Positions 53,228 to 63,081 are shown, numbered from the stretch's first letter. The stretch: DNA of 64,000 bases from CAVVFX01 sp963747535 (GCA_963747535.1 CAVVFX010000023.1:482535-546534); one strand, 5' to 3'. Numbers and translations: made by a program. Notes: a model not told the origin generated them from the letters alone.

Positions 53228-53400
53228 CCAACCGCCGGCTAAAAGCCGGCTCTCCAGAAACAGCTCCACAAGTGTGGGGCGGACGCCTCGTCCTGGGGAC
53301 CCTTTGGGCACGACCCCAAGGTCGCCGGAACCGCAAGTTTCAGACTCCCTTGGAGCGCGCCTTTGCGGCGCGCTCGCGCGGCTGTAAGCCGGCTAAAGTC
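53228..53400. repeat. REP-like intergenic repeat, copy F
   Basis: Contains GCTAAAAGCCGGCTCTCCAG, AAACAGCTCC, then CAAGTTTCAGACTCCCTTGG, GCGCGCTCGCGCGGCTGTAA and GCCGGCTAAAG. It matches the outer blocks of copy A but has a different middle (GGTCGCCGGAACC). The first and last blocks are inverted repeats of each other (GCCGGCT). Nothing else is seen in 53178-53514. Confidence 0.7.
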
Positions 53401-53514
53401 GGCCGCGGCCACTATTGACCGTCCCACAAATTCGGCAATCGTTTCGGCGTCTCACTCTATCGCGTCCTGCAATCATCCGCGATCCACCGATGTACGATGA
53501 AAGCGGGGAGTCTC

Positions 53515-53892
53515 ATGAGAATTCTACCGACGTTGAAATCCGAGGCGGTCTATGCCCGAGAAATCGTCAAAGCCGGGTTCGATGCCGCCACTTCGACACG
53601 GAAGACACCCGGTGAGAACTCGCCGAGCCTGGCACGCGTCAGCCAGGGCGCGTTGGCGCCCGCGGCGCTGGGGGCGGCGGTAGCGATACTTGGCGTCTAC
53701 CTGGCCAGGAAGGGACGGTCCGGCAATGCGGCGGTGGTGGGTGGTCTGGTAGGTTGCGCGCTCGGTTTCACCGGCGGCGTCGCCTGGGGCACGCGTGCAC
53801 GGACGAGAGTTGCGGCCAGGAACGCCCTACACAACGTGCAGGCGGTGCGCGACGCGCACTGGCTGGAGAAGAATCCGGTAGCGTATGCGTAG
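53515..53892 (+). CDS. Hypothetical membrane protein
   Basis: About 125 residues from ATG 53515. A polar N-terminal half (MRILPTLKSEAVYAREIVKA) leads to two hydrophobic, glycine-rich segments (LAPAALGAAVAILGVYLA and AAVVGGLVGCALGFTGGVAW), then a basic tail. No family is recognised. Such Gly/Ala hairpin helices resemble glycine-zipper proteins. Alternative start ATG 53497. Confidence 0.65.
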   Translation: MRILPTLKSEAVYAREIVKAGFDAATSTRKTPGENSPSLARVSQGALAPAALGAAVAILGVYLARKGRSGNAAVVGGLVGCALGFTGGVAWGTRARTRVAARNALHNVQAVRDAHWLEKNPVAYA

Positions 53893-53940
53893 CGGTCGAT
53901 CGGAACGCGGCTATCGCCGCATTTCCCTTGGAATAACTTC

Positions 53941-54561
53941 GTGAGGCTACTGATCTTCTCCGATATTCACAGCGACCTCAAAGCTTTAGAGCGGCATATG
54001 GAGACCGAGGCGGACTATTACTTTGTCGCCGGCGACTTGGTCAACTGGTCGAGAAATATCGATGCCGCGGGTGAAATTTTGAAAGCGCGCGCCAGGCAGG
54101 TTTATGTAATCCCGGGGAATCATGAAAGCCCCGAACCGATCGTGCGACTCTGCGACAAATACGGCCTGCACAATTTCCACGGGGGGCGGGTCGAAATCGA
54201 TGGGTACCAGGTAGTGGGCCTGGGCTGTTCCAACCCGACTCCCTTCGAAACTCCCGGCGAGTACTCCGAGGAGGAGATGGCGCGGCGTGCGTCTGCCTTC
54301 AACGGCCTCAAGCCGATGATCGCGATCTTCCACTGCCCTCCTTACATGACCCGGCTTGACCGGATCGCCAATCTGCGGCATGCAGGCAGCCAGGCGGTGC
54401 GGGACTTCCTGTTACGCGAAATACCGCGATACTTCTTCTGCGGGCATATCCATGAGGCCGCGGGCGTCGCGGAACAGTTGGGTGCAACCTCCGCCATGAA
54501 TGTGGGCAAGAAGGGCTATCTGCTCGTTCCTGAAACCGTCTCCCCGCCTGGCGAAAGCTAA
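53941..54561 (+). CDS. Calcineurin-like metallophosphoesterase
   Basis: 206 residues from GTG 53941. The five metal motifs are intact: LIFSDIHSDLKAL, FVAGDLVNWS, VIPGNHESPEP, AIFHCPPYM and FFCGHIHEAAG. It is a compact single-domain phosphoesterase; its substrate is not predictable. It overlaps the convergent PEP-CTERM gene by four bases at the 3' end. Confidence 0.92.
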   Translation: MRLLIFSDIHSDLKALERHMETEADYYFVAGDLVNWSRNIDAAGEILKARARQVYVIPGNHESPEPIVRLCDKYGLHNFHGGRVEIDGYQVVGLGCSNPTPFETPGEYSEEEMARRASAFNGLKPMIAIFHCPPYMTRLDRIANLRHAGSQAVRDFLLREIPRYFFCGHIHEAAGVAEQLGATSAMNVGKKGYLLVPETVSPPGES

Positions 54562-55535
54562 GGGCGGCGTCTTCGTGCCAGCCCGGCGATCAGCAGGGCG
54601 CTGCCGCAAAGGATAAAAGGCGTGGGTTCCGGCACACCCGACACATAGGGCGGGAGGGTGCCGGTAAACACGTAATTATGAAACTCCGTCGTGCCGGAAA
54701 AAGACTTCGCGATGAGACCACCATCGAGTTGGCCTGCTCCTGTCACAGCGGCATTGGGAGCCAGAACCGTTCCCAGGACGCTGCCTCCAAACGTGATACT
54801 CGTCGCCTGATAGAAATTGAAGAGCACGTTGTCGGCCTGCGTGGTAGTGCTGTTCCCGTTGGCGCCGTTTCCGTTGATGTACATACCGGCGCCGGTGGTA
54901 GTGCCGGACGTGCCTGTTACATTGATCAGGACAGTCGCACCGCTGGGATCGTTGATATCGATGGTGTTATTGCCTCCCAGGTAGGCAAAGGGCACGTCGA
55001 AGACGTCCAGCGTCGAACTGGTTCCGCTCAGGGTAACGGTGCCGTAATTGTCGGTCACGGTTCCGGTTGCGGCCACCAGGCTTAGTTGGGTTGCATAGGA
55101 GGTGAGGAACGTGGCTTGAGAGGCGAAGTTGATCGGGTCGCCCCCTCCGGTCTTCAGGGTGCCGTTGATCATGTTCACGCCGCCGGTTCCGGTTGCCCCT
55201 ACATAGGCGTTGCCGTTGTAAACCTGACCGACTCCAGAAGTGATGGTCGTGTCAACGTCCAGCATGTCGGTGCCCGCGAAGGTGGTCAGCGGAAACTGGC
55301 CTATGGAGTAATACCCGCTGAACGACGCCGCGCCACCCACCGCGATGCCGCCACCCGTGTCCGCGCCCGTTTCGGTGAAGTTATTGAGCACGAATACGTT
55401 GTAATCGCTGGCCACGCCCAATGCCGATCCGTAGAGATTGACGGAGTGCAGATTCGCAAACAGCAAAAAGACAAGTACTCCCGGAGTAGGGGACCATCGC
55501 CACGATCTTCCAACTGATATATACCTTTTCAACAT
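54558..55535 (-). CDS. PEP-CTERM protein with choice-of-anchor A domain
   Basis: 325 residues. After a signal peptide (LVFLLFANLHSVNLYGSALG) the choice-of-anchor A domain starts ASDYNVFVLNNFTETGAD and GGGIAVGGAASFSGYYSI. The C-terminus is the sorting signal VPEPTPFILCGSALLIAGLA with basic tail RRRRP. An exosortase would process and attach it at the surface, often with exopolysaccharide. No exosortase gene is in the window. The 239 AT-rich bases upstream probably hold the promoter; I see nothing else there. Confidence 0.92.
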   Translation of the reverse strand: MLKRYISVGRSWRWSPTPGVLVFLLFANLHSVNLYGSALGVASDYNVFVLNNFTETGADTGGGIAVGGAASFSGYYSIGQFPLTTFAGTDMLDVDTTITSGVGQVYNGNAYVGATGTGGVNMINGTLKTGGGDPINFASQATFLTSYATQLSLVAATGTVTDNYGTVTLSGTSSTLDVFDVPFAYLGGNNTIDINDPSGATVLINVTGTSGTTTGAGMYINGNGANGNSTTTQADNVLFNFYQATSITFGGSVLGTVLAPNAAVTGAGQLDGGLIAKSFSGTTEFHNYVFTGTLPPYVSGVPEPTPFILCGSALLIAGLARRRRP

Positions 55536-55774
55536 CTTGTTGCCTTAGCTGTCATTGATAAGCACCGAATGATATCTACAGGGGTTAATCAATCAGTAAT
55601 TCAAGTCTAAGTGCCGGGGAAGTTAACTGTAAATACATCAATGGAGTACAGTACTCACCGCGTACTAATACGAAGGTACGCTACTTTGGTACTTTGGTTT
55701 GAATACCGATGGTACTATAGCCACTAAAGAATACATGCCTTAGTAAGTGCCGTACCTGATGCGGGGCTTGAGGA

Positions 55775-57367
55775 CTAAGCGGACAGTAACAGGGCTCGGA
55801 GTGTCTCCAGCGAGTCTGCTTCGGCTGCCGGTTTGTCCTGCCGCCAGCGCGCCATGCGGGGAAACCTGACCGCGATCCCAGACCGATGCCTGGGCGATTC
55901 CTGAATCCCTTCGAATGCCAGTTCGAATACCAGTTCTGGTCTAACGCGCCGCACGGGTCCGAACTTCTCGATGGTATTGCGCCGGACAAAAGCGTCCACC
56001 TGCCGGATCTCCTCGTCGGTCAAGCCGGAATAAGCCTTGGCGAAGGGAACTAACTCGCCGTTATCCCAGACGGCGAAGGTATAGTCGGTAAATAAGCTGG
56101 CCCGCTTGCCATTTCCCGGCTGCGCATAGACGAGCACCGCATCCACCGAGTAAGGCTCGATCTTCCATTTCCACCAATCCCCACGACGCCGGCCCACGCG
56201 ATAGGGCGATCCCAGGCGCTTCAGCATAAGGCCTTCGACATGACGCTCGCGCGACCCGCTACGCAGTTCCCGCAGTTTGTTCCAGGATTCCGCCTGCACT
56301 CGCTCCGACAGTAGGATGCGGGCCGAATGCGCCACAGAGCGCACGATTTCAGCGAGCCGTTCGCGCCGCCACTCCAGCGTTCTTTCGCGGATATCGGCCG
56401 ATTCGTACTCCAGAAGATCGTAAGCCATCAGCACAACCGGCACCTCGGAGAGGATCTTCGGGCCCAGCACCTTGCGCCCGATGCGCCTTTGTAATTGGGC
56501 GAAGTCCATGGGCCGCCCTTCTTTCCAGGGCATGATCTCACCATCGATTGCGATTCCATCAGGGAGCAAATGCCCAAGGTTCTCGAGTTCCGGAAAACGT
56601 TCGGTGACCAGGTCCTCGCCGCGCGACCACACGAAGGTCCTCGATTGACGTCTTATCAGCTGTGAACGGATGCCGTCCCACTTCCACTCAGCTTGCCAGT
56701 CAGCGAGATCGCCCAGGCTCTCTACCTCGCCCTCCAGGGGATAGGCAAGACAAAACGGGTAGGGACGGCTAACGTCGGCGTCCGCGGATTCCTTCGCCAG
56801 GATGGAGCGCGCAAAGTCAGCGGTCGGATCCCAGTTACCCATGAGGCGATGAAAGAGGACTGACGGATCGACCCCGCTCGCTTCGGCTAGCGCGCGCACC
56901 ACCAGGCGCTGTGACACTCCGACCCGAAATTCCCCGGTGATGAGCTTGTTCCAGACGAAACGCTCGCGTTCGTTCATCTCGCGCCAGGCGCGCTTCAGCG
57001 ATTCCTCGCGCAGGCTGTCGTCCCACTGCTTCATGGGGAGCAACCGATCCTCGACCCAATAACGCAACGAATCGCCCGTCGAAGCCACAGGGGGCGGCAG
57101 CAGTAGCGAGATCGTCTCGGCGAGATCGCCGACAGCGCTGTAGGATTCGCCGAACAGCCACTCCGGGATGCCCGCCTCTTCGATCGCCCAGCCCACGAGT
57201 TTGCGCATTTCGATCAGCCGCTTGGGCCGCCGCCCAATGAGGAAATGAACCGCCCATGCGACATCGGCTGGATCGGCAGCCATGAAATACCGTTTCAGGG
57301 CGTCGATCTTTCCGTTGGTTTTGGTGGTCGAATCCAGCTCCGCGTAGAGGTCGGAGAAGGCTTTCAT
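55775..57367 (-). CDS. ATP-dependent DNA ligase
   Basis: 530 residues, the LigB-like group linked to an exonuclease and a helicase. The adenylation lysine is in EWKWDGIRSQL (motif I). Motif III-like VVLMAYDLLEYE, motif IV EGLMLKRLGSPY and motif V WWKWKIEPYSVDAVLVYA follow. N-terminal 200 residues form the DNA-binding domain. It seals nicks in DNA repair. Its usual partner exonuclease is at 62043, with two unrelated genes in between. Confidence 0.93.
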   Translation of the reverse strand: MKAFSDLYAELDSTTKTNGKIDALKRYFMAADPADVAWAVHFLIGRRPKRLIEMRKLVGWAIEEAGIPEWLFGESYSAVGDLAETISLLLPPPVASTGDSLRYWVEDRLLPMKQWDDSLREESLKRAWREMNERERFVWNKLITGEFRVGVSQRLVVRALAEASGVDPSVLFHRLMGNWDPTADFARSILAKESADADVSRPYPFCLAYPLEGEVESLGDLADWQAEWKWDGIRSQLIRRQSRTFVWSRGEDLVTERFPELENLGHLLPDGIAIDGEIMPWKEGRPMDFAQLQRRIGRKVLGPKILSEVPVVLMAYDLLEYESADIRERTLEWRRERLAEIVRSVAHSARILLSERVQAESWNKLRELRSGSRERHVEGLMLKRLGSPYRVGRRRGDWWKWKIEPYSVDAVLVYAQPGNGKRASLFTDYTFAVWDNGELVPFAKAYSGLTDEEIRQVDAFVRRNTIEKFGPVRRVRPELVFELAFEGIQESPRHRSGIAVRFPRMARWRQDKPAAEADSLETLRALLLSA

Positions 57368-57519
57368 AAAGGCAACGGCAGACTAAGAATCTGTCTCCGA
57401 ATAACCAATTCCAACCGCTCGCGCAGAATCAGCGGTACTGAGCGGCGCGCGTAAGTAAGCGGTTCCGGAATGGCGTAGTTATTTTCTGACAAGCCCTGAA
57501 GTCTGGCACACAAGAAGGG

Positions 57520-58539
57520 CTAGCCCTGGCGCGGGCGGTATCCCGGGCGGGCCCGGACGCGCAGTTTTTTGCCCGTGTCGTTCACCATCTCGACACTGAT
57601 TTTGCGGAATCCTTCATTGGGGTTAGGCGCGGGATAGTAAGTGACCGTGTAGGAGTTGCCGAGGTCTTCGCGAATCGACTCAAACGCCTCCACCTGCTTC
57701 TGCCAGGTACGCGCCCAGTAGGCCTTGCCTCCGGTGCGCGTCGTCAGGCGGCGGAATACACTGCTCGAGATCGAGTCTTTATTGACTTCATTAGTGGAGA
57801 TCACGTAAATCGGAATGCCTTCGTCTTCGGCTACAGCTCGAACGTCATCCGGAGCTACCATACTGGCGTTGTCGGGACCGTTGGAGAAAACAATGACGAC
57901 CTTCCGGCCGGGAACTTTGGCAGCGTCGCGCAAGGTCAGCAACAGTCCGTTATAGAGCGCCGTATCGTCCCCGGCAACCGCTTTGCGCAGCCCGAAAATG
58001 GCGTCATTGCGATTGTGGGACAGAGTGGACGCCCGGCTCAGGTTACGGCTGAAAGTATAAACCGCAACCGAGTCAGCCTTGTCGACGCCACGGATGAAAT
58101 CGGCGATGGCGTCCTCAGCGTACACAAAGCCGCGATACATGAAGTTACTGGTGTCGAACAGCAGGAATACGTTGGTCCCAACCAGCGAATCGGTGCGGAT
58201 GTCCGAACCGGGTTTCGACGCGTCGCTGGTATCGGGGTTAACCATCGGTTTGAGCGTTCCGTCCGCCATCACTTGCATGGGCGGTTTGTTCCCTTCCGCA
58301 AAGGTCGAGATCTTTTGCCCGATACCGTCCTCGAGAATCTTGAAGTCGGCGGGTTTCAGCCCATTGATATAGCGGCCGCGGCCGTCCTCTACAGTGAAGC
58401 TCAGGACTACCAGGTCGACCTTGGATTTGAAGATCGGCTGCTTATCCTGTGCGAGCACCTTGTCGGAAAGAAACCAAACGCCAGAGGCTGCGGCCGTAAC
58501 CGCCAGCCCTGAAAGAACCAGAGACCGATGAGAACGCAC
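57520..58539 (-). CDS. VWFA-related protein (Acidobacterial type), secreted
   Basis: About 339 residues from GTG 58539. A signal segment (SHRSLVLSGLAVTAAASGVW) leads to KVDLVVLSFTVEDGRGRYIN and LKPADFKILEDG, a domain typical of VWFA-related Acidobacterial proteins. The VWA fold has NVFLLFDTSNFMYRGFVYAE, where a MIDAS-like D-x-S is present, and GRKVVIVFSNGPDNASM. It follows a 1131-residue secreted protein after 23 bases and is probably coexpressed. Function unknown, likely protein binding outside the cell. Confidence 0.85.
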   Translation of the reverse strand: MRSHRSLVLSGLAVTAAASGVWFLSDKVLAQDKQPIFKSKVDLVVLSFTVEDGRGRYINGLKPADFKILEDGIGQKISTFAEGNKPPMQVMADGTLKPMVNPDTSDASKPGSDIRTDSLVGTNVFLLFDTSNFMYRGFVYAEDAIADFIRGVDKADSVAVYTFSRNLSRASTLSHNRNDAIFGLRKAVAGDDTALYNGLLLTLRDAAKVPGRKVVIVFSNGPDNASMVAPDDVRAVAEDEGIPIYVISTNEVNKDSISSSVFRRLTTRTGGKAYWARTWQKQVEAFESIREDLGNSYTVTYYPAPNPNEGFRKISVEMVNDTGKKLRVRARPGYRPRQG

Positions 58540-58562
58540 AAATTCCTCCTGACTTCTTAAGA

Positions 58563-61500
58563 TTAATTCAAAGCTGCTGCTTTCTGCTCGCCGCCCGTTG
58601 AGGGAGAATTCTTCTGCATAACTTCCTGCCCGACCGTCCGCAAAGATTTGAGCAGAGCCGGCCAATCTTCCAGATGCGAGGCAAAGATTCGTTCCACCAC
58701 CTGCTGGGTCCATTCGGGGATCAGGACGTTTAACTGGGAGGGCGCAATGTGCATCTGATCCGCCAGCGCAACCCAGTACAGAGTGTTCGATTCCCAGCTT
58801 TCAGCCATGATGCGGCTGGAGTATCCCATGAGAGTCGGGAAGGTGCGCAGCCGGAGAAGTTGGGGCCGGTAAGAGTTGGCCAGCGTGGGTTTGGGAGTTC
58901 CAAAGGCGTACGACACAGCCATGTCGCTTAACGTCGGATCGTGTTTGTCGAGCAGGGCGCGCAGTTCGCGCGCTACCGGACCGGCGCCGTTGACAGGAGT
59001 GTCAGCACCTATGTCGTAGAGTTCGGAGGGAGTCAGGGAATCCATGGCTCTCGTCATGTCTCCCGCGTCCAGGCTGGCGTTCACGACACTGGCGCGGTAA
59101 GGCGACGCGTGCAGGTCTAGCACATCCAGAACCTGCTTGCGAGCTTCGGGGTTGAGCACCGACTCAGCCAGCATGTCCTGCGCATGACGCATCCGCAGGG
59201 CAACGAAGTGCACTTGTTGCGGAGTCACGTTCCACCAGCGTGGAATTTTAGCGCTCAGGATCATCTGTGGAACCAGATCGCCCCAGATCAGCGCTTGAGT
59301 CTGGGTGGGAATGAGGAAGTTCTGTTCGGCTTCGGCAAGCGCGTAGGGCAAACCGGCAAGCGAACCCATGAGCCTGCCGCCTGCGTTCGATGGCCAGCCC
59401 GAGCCCATCATTTCGCAAGCTTTCCAGGTGTGGTTGGCCCCCTGCATTCCCAGGAAGTCGTGCCCCCGGACGAAGACCGGGTTGGTCATCAGGATCTGGG
59501 CTCCCGGAGGGGCATAATTGGCATAGTTGTAAGCCACCAGGGTGTCGCGCAAGTGGGGCGCCAGCGATCCACGGATCTCTTTGAGCTTCTCGGGGGTGTT
59601 CGCGGCCTTTTCGATGGCAGCACGAAGGTTGAGTTTCCTCTCGGCGTCGATGTGCCTCTCGGTCCAGTAGCCGAAGGCCATGGCGTTCTTTTCGGCGCCG
59701 GAAAGCGGCGCGCGCGGCAGAGCGATTTCGGAGATACGGGACGCCAGGCGGGAGGAAAGCTGAGTGTTCAGTTTGGCGCCCTTGGCCACGTTCTCGAGGT
59801 TATCGGCAAGCTGAAACAAGGTGTCGAGCGAGATGATGTGCTGCGCGTCGAGCACATGCTGCATCTCCTGGACTACCTGCGCCGCGGCGTCGGAATCATT
59901 GGAGTCCGCGCTGCCGGCGAGAAGCTGCAGCAACCGGGACTGGAGATTGGCGGGGTCGATAACGCCGGCCGAATTTGACGAAGACGCAAGCAACAGCTTC
60001 ACTCCCGTGCGGCCGGCATCGAATAACTCGACGTCACTGTGCACCGCGGCAAACGGCGAAAGAATGCCCTGTAGCGCGGCATCGGACTTATTCGCCGGTA
60101 TCGAGGCTTGCCGGGTCAAGATCTGCCAGAGACCCGCGAGCGCCTGCAGGGTGCCCGCGGCATCCTGTCTGAGTGCGGGATCTTTGATATGGTTGATGGC
60201 CACCGCGGTATCGAGGAATTGATTGATAGCCGCATCGCTGACGTTAGGGGCATCGCTGAACAAACTGTATTGTGCGCCGAACTCCTTGTAACTGCGCGCC
60301 AGGCGATCCACCGTTGCAGCGGTCAGCGGGCTGGAGCGCTCGCGGTCAACGTCGTTGATCGCCATGAAGATTTTGAGCGGCTCATTTTCTACAGCCTTGC
60401 GGGAGAGGCCGAATAGCGCTTCCAGCAGATCATCGGGCTCTTTCCAGGATGCAGCGGACTTGGTCAGCTTACCGTCGTATTTGCCCTGCGGGTGGTTAAC
60501 GAAGAGATTTTTCCAGACGTCCAGGCTCCCCGGAACATGAACCTGGCCGCCTGGGTCGATGCGCAGGCGCGTGGTGAGCAGCATCATGTCGGCATTCGAG
60601 CGGAATACGGGACGGGCCGGACCCGGGCTGGTGACCTTGCCGCGCACGGCTGCGTAGAAGCGTTTCATTCTCTGGGGGTCGGTCAGGTAAGTCTGGACAG
60701 GGCCGTGAATGCGGGCGAGCGCGTCGTAGAGACTCGCCAGCCAGCCGTCGTCCTTGATCATGAGTTTTTCGAAGAATGCCGAGCCCTTATCCGGAGACAC
60801 CCCGGCGAGTTCGCCCCAGCCGGCCGCGGAACGCTGTCCGCCGGGCACAACGGCATGGCCGTTGCGAATTTCAAATTGCGCGCCAAAGAAATCGAGCACA
60901 TGCGCAAAAGTGCGGAGCCGCATCGCGGGAATGTCTCTTTTCAGACCGTCCGCCGTTTCGGGATCCAGCTTGCTCATGCCGAGATAGAAGCGGCAGATAC
61001 TTGGATCGGAGAGAAACGTTTCGATAAAATCGGTGCCCTTTTCCTTGGTATTCAGCCAGTAGTCGGGGCCGTAGAGCACCGGCACCTTGGTCGGATGGAA
61101 GTCGTAGGTGAAGACGCGATTCTCACGCAGGGCGGACTCGAGATCAGCCAGCGGAAAGCCGGAATCCGTCGAAAGAAACGCGCGCGCCGCGTTGACCGTT
61201 TCGAGGACTACTTCGCTGCCGCAGCCGCCGCGCATCCTAAACCCGAGAATCTTCAACAAGTCGCCGGCCTCCGGCGATTCGCAAGTCTCGATCTTGAGGA
61301 CCTTGCCCGCGCCGGCGAGTTTCTCCAGTTCGCGAGCCTGCGAAAGATAGCGATGGACCAGTTTCAGATACTCGGTCTGTTCCAAAGCATCATTACTGTG
61401 AGACGCCTGGTAGCCATTGGTGACCACGTTCCGGGCAATAGCCGGCATGACGTCTTCCATCGCGACATCCGGCGAGATTGCGGCCATGCGGCTGAAGGAA

Positions 61501-61958
61501 CGCATCGGGCCGGGGATATCGATGGTTCTTGCGTCGGGGCTGGCGGCCCTGGGCGCGGGTAAGCTCTTCCAATCCTTGCCACCGGCTGCATGATAGGCGT
61601 CCAGGTCACCGGCGGCTTCGGCCCGATCTCCGGCCAGCAGGTCCAGTACGACGAGTCTGCGGGCCGCATCCGCCGCAACTTGATTGTTCAAAGAGTTTCG
61701 CTGCCGGGTGCATTGGACCAGCAACTGCCGGTAGACAGTACGGGCATCCGGATCGCCGTACCTTTCCAGAAACGCCGCGTAGGCTGTCAGCGTCGGAATA
61801 TCCGAGGGCGCTGCCTGCACAGCTTTCGCCAGGGCCATCCGGGCTCCTGCCGCATCGCCCGAGCGTTCCAGTTGCTCTGCCCGGTCGGTATTCTCGTCGG
61901 CAAACATCGCCGGCGCGCACAGTAGAGAGAGAACCGCTAAAACCGCCGTACGTTTCAT
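58563..61958 (-). CDS. Large secreted protein with N-terminal TPR-like region, unknown
   Basis: 1131 residues with a signal peptide (KRTAVLAVLSLLCAPAMFAD). Residues 25-120 resemble tetratricopeptide helices (RAEQLERSGDAAGARMALAK, TLTAYAAFLERYGDPDARTV). The rest is a long helical array without recognised motifs, with segments such as FLSDPSICRFYLGMSKLDPE and WNVTPQQVHFVALRMRHAQD. No catalytic pattern is visible. Its 3' end is 23 bases from the VWFA gene. It may be a periplasmic scaffold for the VWFA protein; inference. Confidence 0.75.
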   Translation of the reverse strand: MKRTAVLAVLSLLCAPAMFADENTDRAEQLERSGDAAGARMALAKAVQAAPSDIPTLTAYAAFLERYGDPDARTVYRQLLVQCTRQRNSLNNQVAADAARRLVVLDLLAGDRAEAAGDLDAYHAAGGKDWKSLPAPRAASPDARTIDIPGPMRSFSRMAAISPDVAMEDVMPAIARNVVTNGYQASHSNDALEQTEYLKLVHRYLSQARELEKLAGAGKVLKIETCESPEAGDLLKILGFRMRGGCGSEVVLETVNAARAFLSTDSGFPLADLESALRENRVFTYDFHPTKVPVLYGPDYWLNTKEKGTDFIETFLSDPSICRFYLGMSKLDPETADGLKRDIPAMRLRTFAHVLDFFGAQFEIRNGHAVVPGGQRSAAGWGELAGVSPDKGSAFFEKLMIKDDGWLASLYDALARIHGPVQTYLTDPQRMKRFYAAVRGKVTSPGPARPVFRSNADMMLLTTRLRIDPGGQVHVPGSLDVWKNLFVNHPQGKYDGKLTKSAASWKEPDDLLEALFGLSRKAVENEPLKIFMAINDVDRERSSPLTAATVDRLARSYKEFGAQYSLFSDAPNVSDAAINQFLDTAVAINHIKDPALRQDAAGTLQALAGLWQILTRQASIPANKSDAALQGILSPFAAVHSDVELFDAGRTGVKLLLASSSNSAGVIDPANLQSRLLQLLAGSADSNDSDAAAQVVQEMQHVLDAQHIISLDTLFQLADNLENVAKGAKLNTQLSSRLASRISEIALPRAPLSGAEKNAMAFGYWTERHIDAERKLNLRAAIEKAANTPEKLKEIRGSLAPHLRDTLVAYNYANYAPPGAQILMTNPVFVRGHDFLGMQGANHTWKACEMMGSGWPSNAGGRLMGSLAGLPYALAEAEQNFLIPTQTQALIWGDLVPQMILSAKIPRWWNVTPQQVHFVALRMRHAQDMLAESVLNPEARKQVLDVLDLHASPYRASVVNASLDAGDMTRAMDSLTPSELYDIGADTPVNGAGPVARELRALLDKHDPTLSDMAVSYAFGTPKPTLANSYRPQLLRLRTFPTLMGYSSRIMAESWESNTLYWVALADQMHIAPSQLNVLIPEWTQQVVERIFASHLEDWPALLKSLRTVGQEVMQKNSPSTGGEQKAAALN

Positions 61959-62042
61959 CGCCTTTACCCCGCTCTATATCGCAACACTTTACCATATAGA
62001 GATGCGCAAACGGAGGGTAGTACCCTCGTAAGTGGAAAACAG

Positions 62043-63074
62043 GTGTCAAGTTCCATACTTCACGTCACCCCTGATGGGCTTTACTGTCCCATCGGCGGAT
62101 TTTTTATTGATCCCTGGAATCCGGTCGAGCGCGCCATCATCACGCATTCCCATTCAGACCATGCCCGAAGCGGCAGCGGAAGGTATTTCACCGCAGCGCC
62201 CGGCGAATTTGTCTTACGATCGCGACTAAGCAGCGACGCCATTATCGAAACGGCCGCGTATGGCGAGACCCGGATCATGAATGGTGTCGCCGTCTCTTTG
62301 CATCCAGCGGGCCATATTCTGGGATCGGCCCAGGTGCGGGTCGAGTATCGCGGCGAAGTGTGGGTAGTGTCCGGCGATTACAAACTTTCGCCGGACCCGA
62401 CTTGCGCTGCGTTCGAACCCGTTCGCTGTCATACGTTCATCACGGAATCCACGTTTGGACTGCCGATCTACCGGTGGCCGCGCAGCGAGTCCGTCTATGG
62501 GGAGATGAATGAATGGTGGCGAAACAACCAACGGCAAGGAAAGGCCAGTGTAGTTTTTGCCTATGCGTTGGGGAAAGCCCAACGAATTCTCGCCGGGATG
62601 GATACCTCGGCCGGTCCGATCTTCGCTCACGGCGCAGTGAGGAACGTCAATCAGCGCTATCGCGAGTCGGGTGTTATGCTACCGGACACATCCGACCCTA
62701 ATGACGCGCCGAAAGGCTACGACTGGAGCCGTGCGTTGATACTGGCCCCGCCGTGGGCTCGTGGCTCGCAGTGGCTGCGGCGTTTCGGCACAATCTCGAC
62801 GGCTTTCGCTTCGGGATGGATGCGCATTCGCGGAACACGCCGCCGCAAGTCCATCGACTGCGGTCTGGTGCTCTCCGATCATGCCGATTGGCCGGGGCTC
62901 CTCGAGGCCATCCGGATGAGCGAGGCGGAACAAATCCTGGTCACGCACGGGTATCGAGCGCCACTGGTGCGCTGGCTCAGCGAGGAGGGTCGCGCAGCCC
63001 AGGCGGTGGAGACCCGCTGGGATGACGACGAACTGGAGGGTGCTGAGCCGGATGAGGCAGGGCAAGCCGGCTGA
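62043..63074 (+). CDS. Ligase-associated DNA exonuclease (metallo-beta-lactamase fold)
   Basis: 343 residues from GTG 62043. The MBL motif is IITHSHSDHARSGSGRYF with the later VSGDYKLSPDPT, FITESTFGLPIYRW and the beta-CASP-like part ending LVLSDHADWPGLLEAI and ILVTHGYRAPLVRWL. This is the family that accompanies LigB-type ATP-dependent ligases and an Lhr-like helicase. The ligase is at 55775 on the other strand; no helicase partner is seen. Acts in DNA repair. Confidence 0.9.
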   Translation: MSSSILHVTPDGLYCPIGGFFIDPWNPVERAIITHSHSDHARSGSGRYFTAAPGEFVLRSRLSSDAIIETAAYGETRIMNGVAVSLHPAGHILGSAQVRVEYRGEVWVVSGDYKLSPDPTCAAFEPVRCHTFITESTFGLPIYRWPRSESVYGEMNEWWRNNQRQGKASVVFAYALGKAQRILAGMDTSAGPIFAHGAVRNVNQRYRESGVMLPDTSDPNDAPKGYDWSRALILAPPWARGSQWLRRFGTISTAFASGWMRIRGTRRRKSIDCGLVLSDHADWPGLLEAIRMSEAEQILVTHGYRAPLVRWLSEEGRAAQAVETRWDDDELEGAEPDEAGQAG

Positions 63075-63081
63075 TGCTAGT

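Noticed and set aside
53941..54561. Possible ligase-associated endonuclease PdeM
   Set aside because: PdeM starts with a different motif and normally adjoins the ligase cluster; this protein has a generic phosphoesterase core and lies apart.
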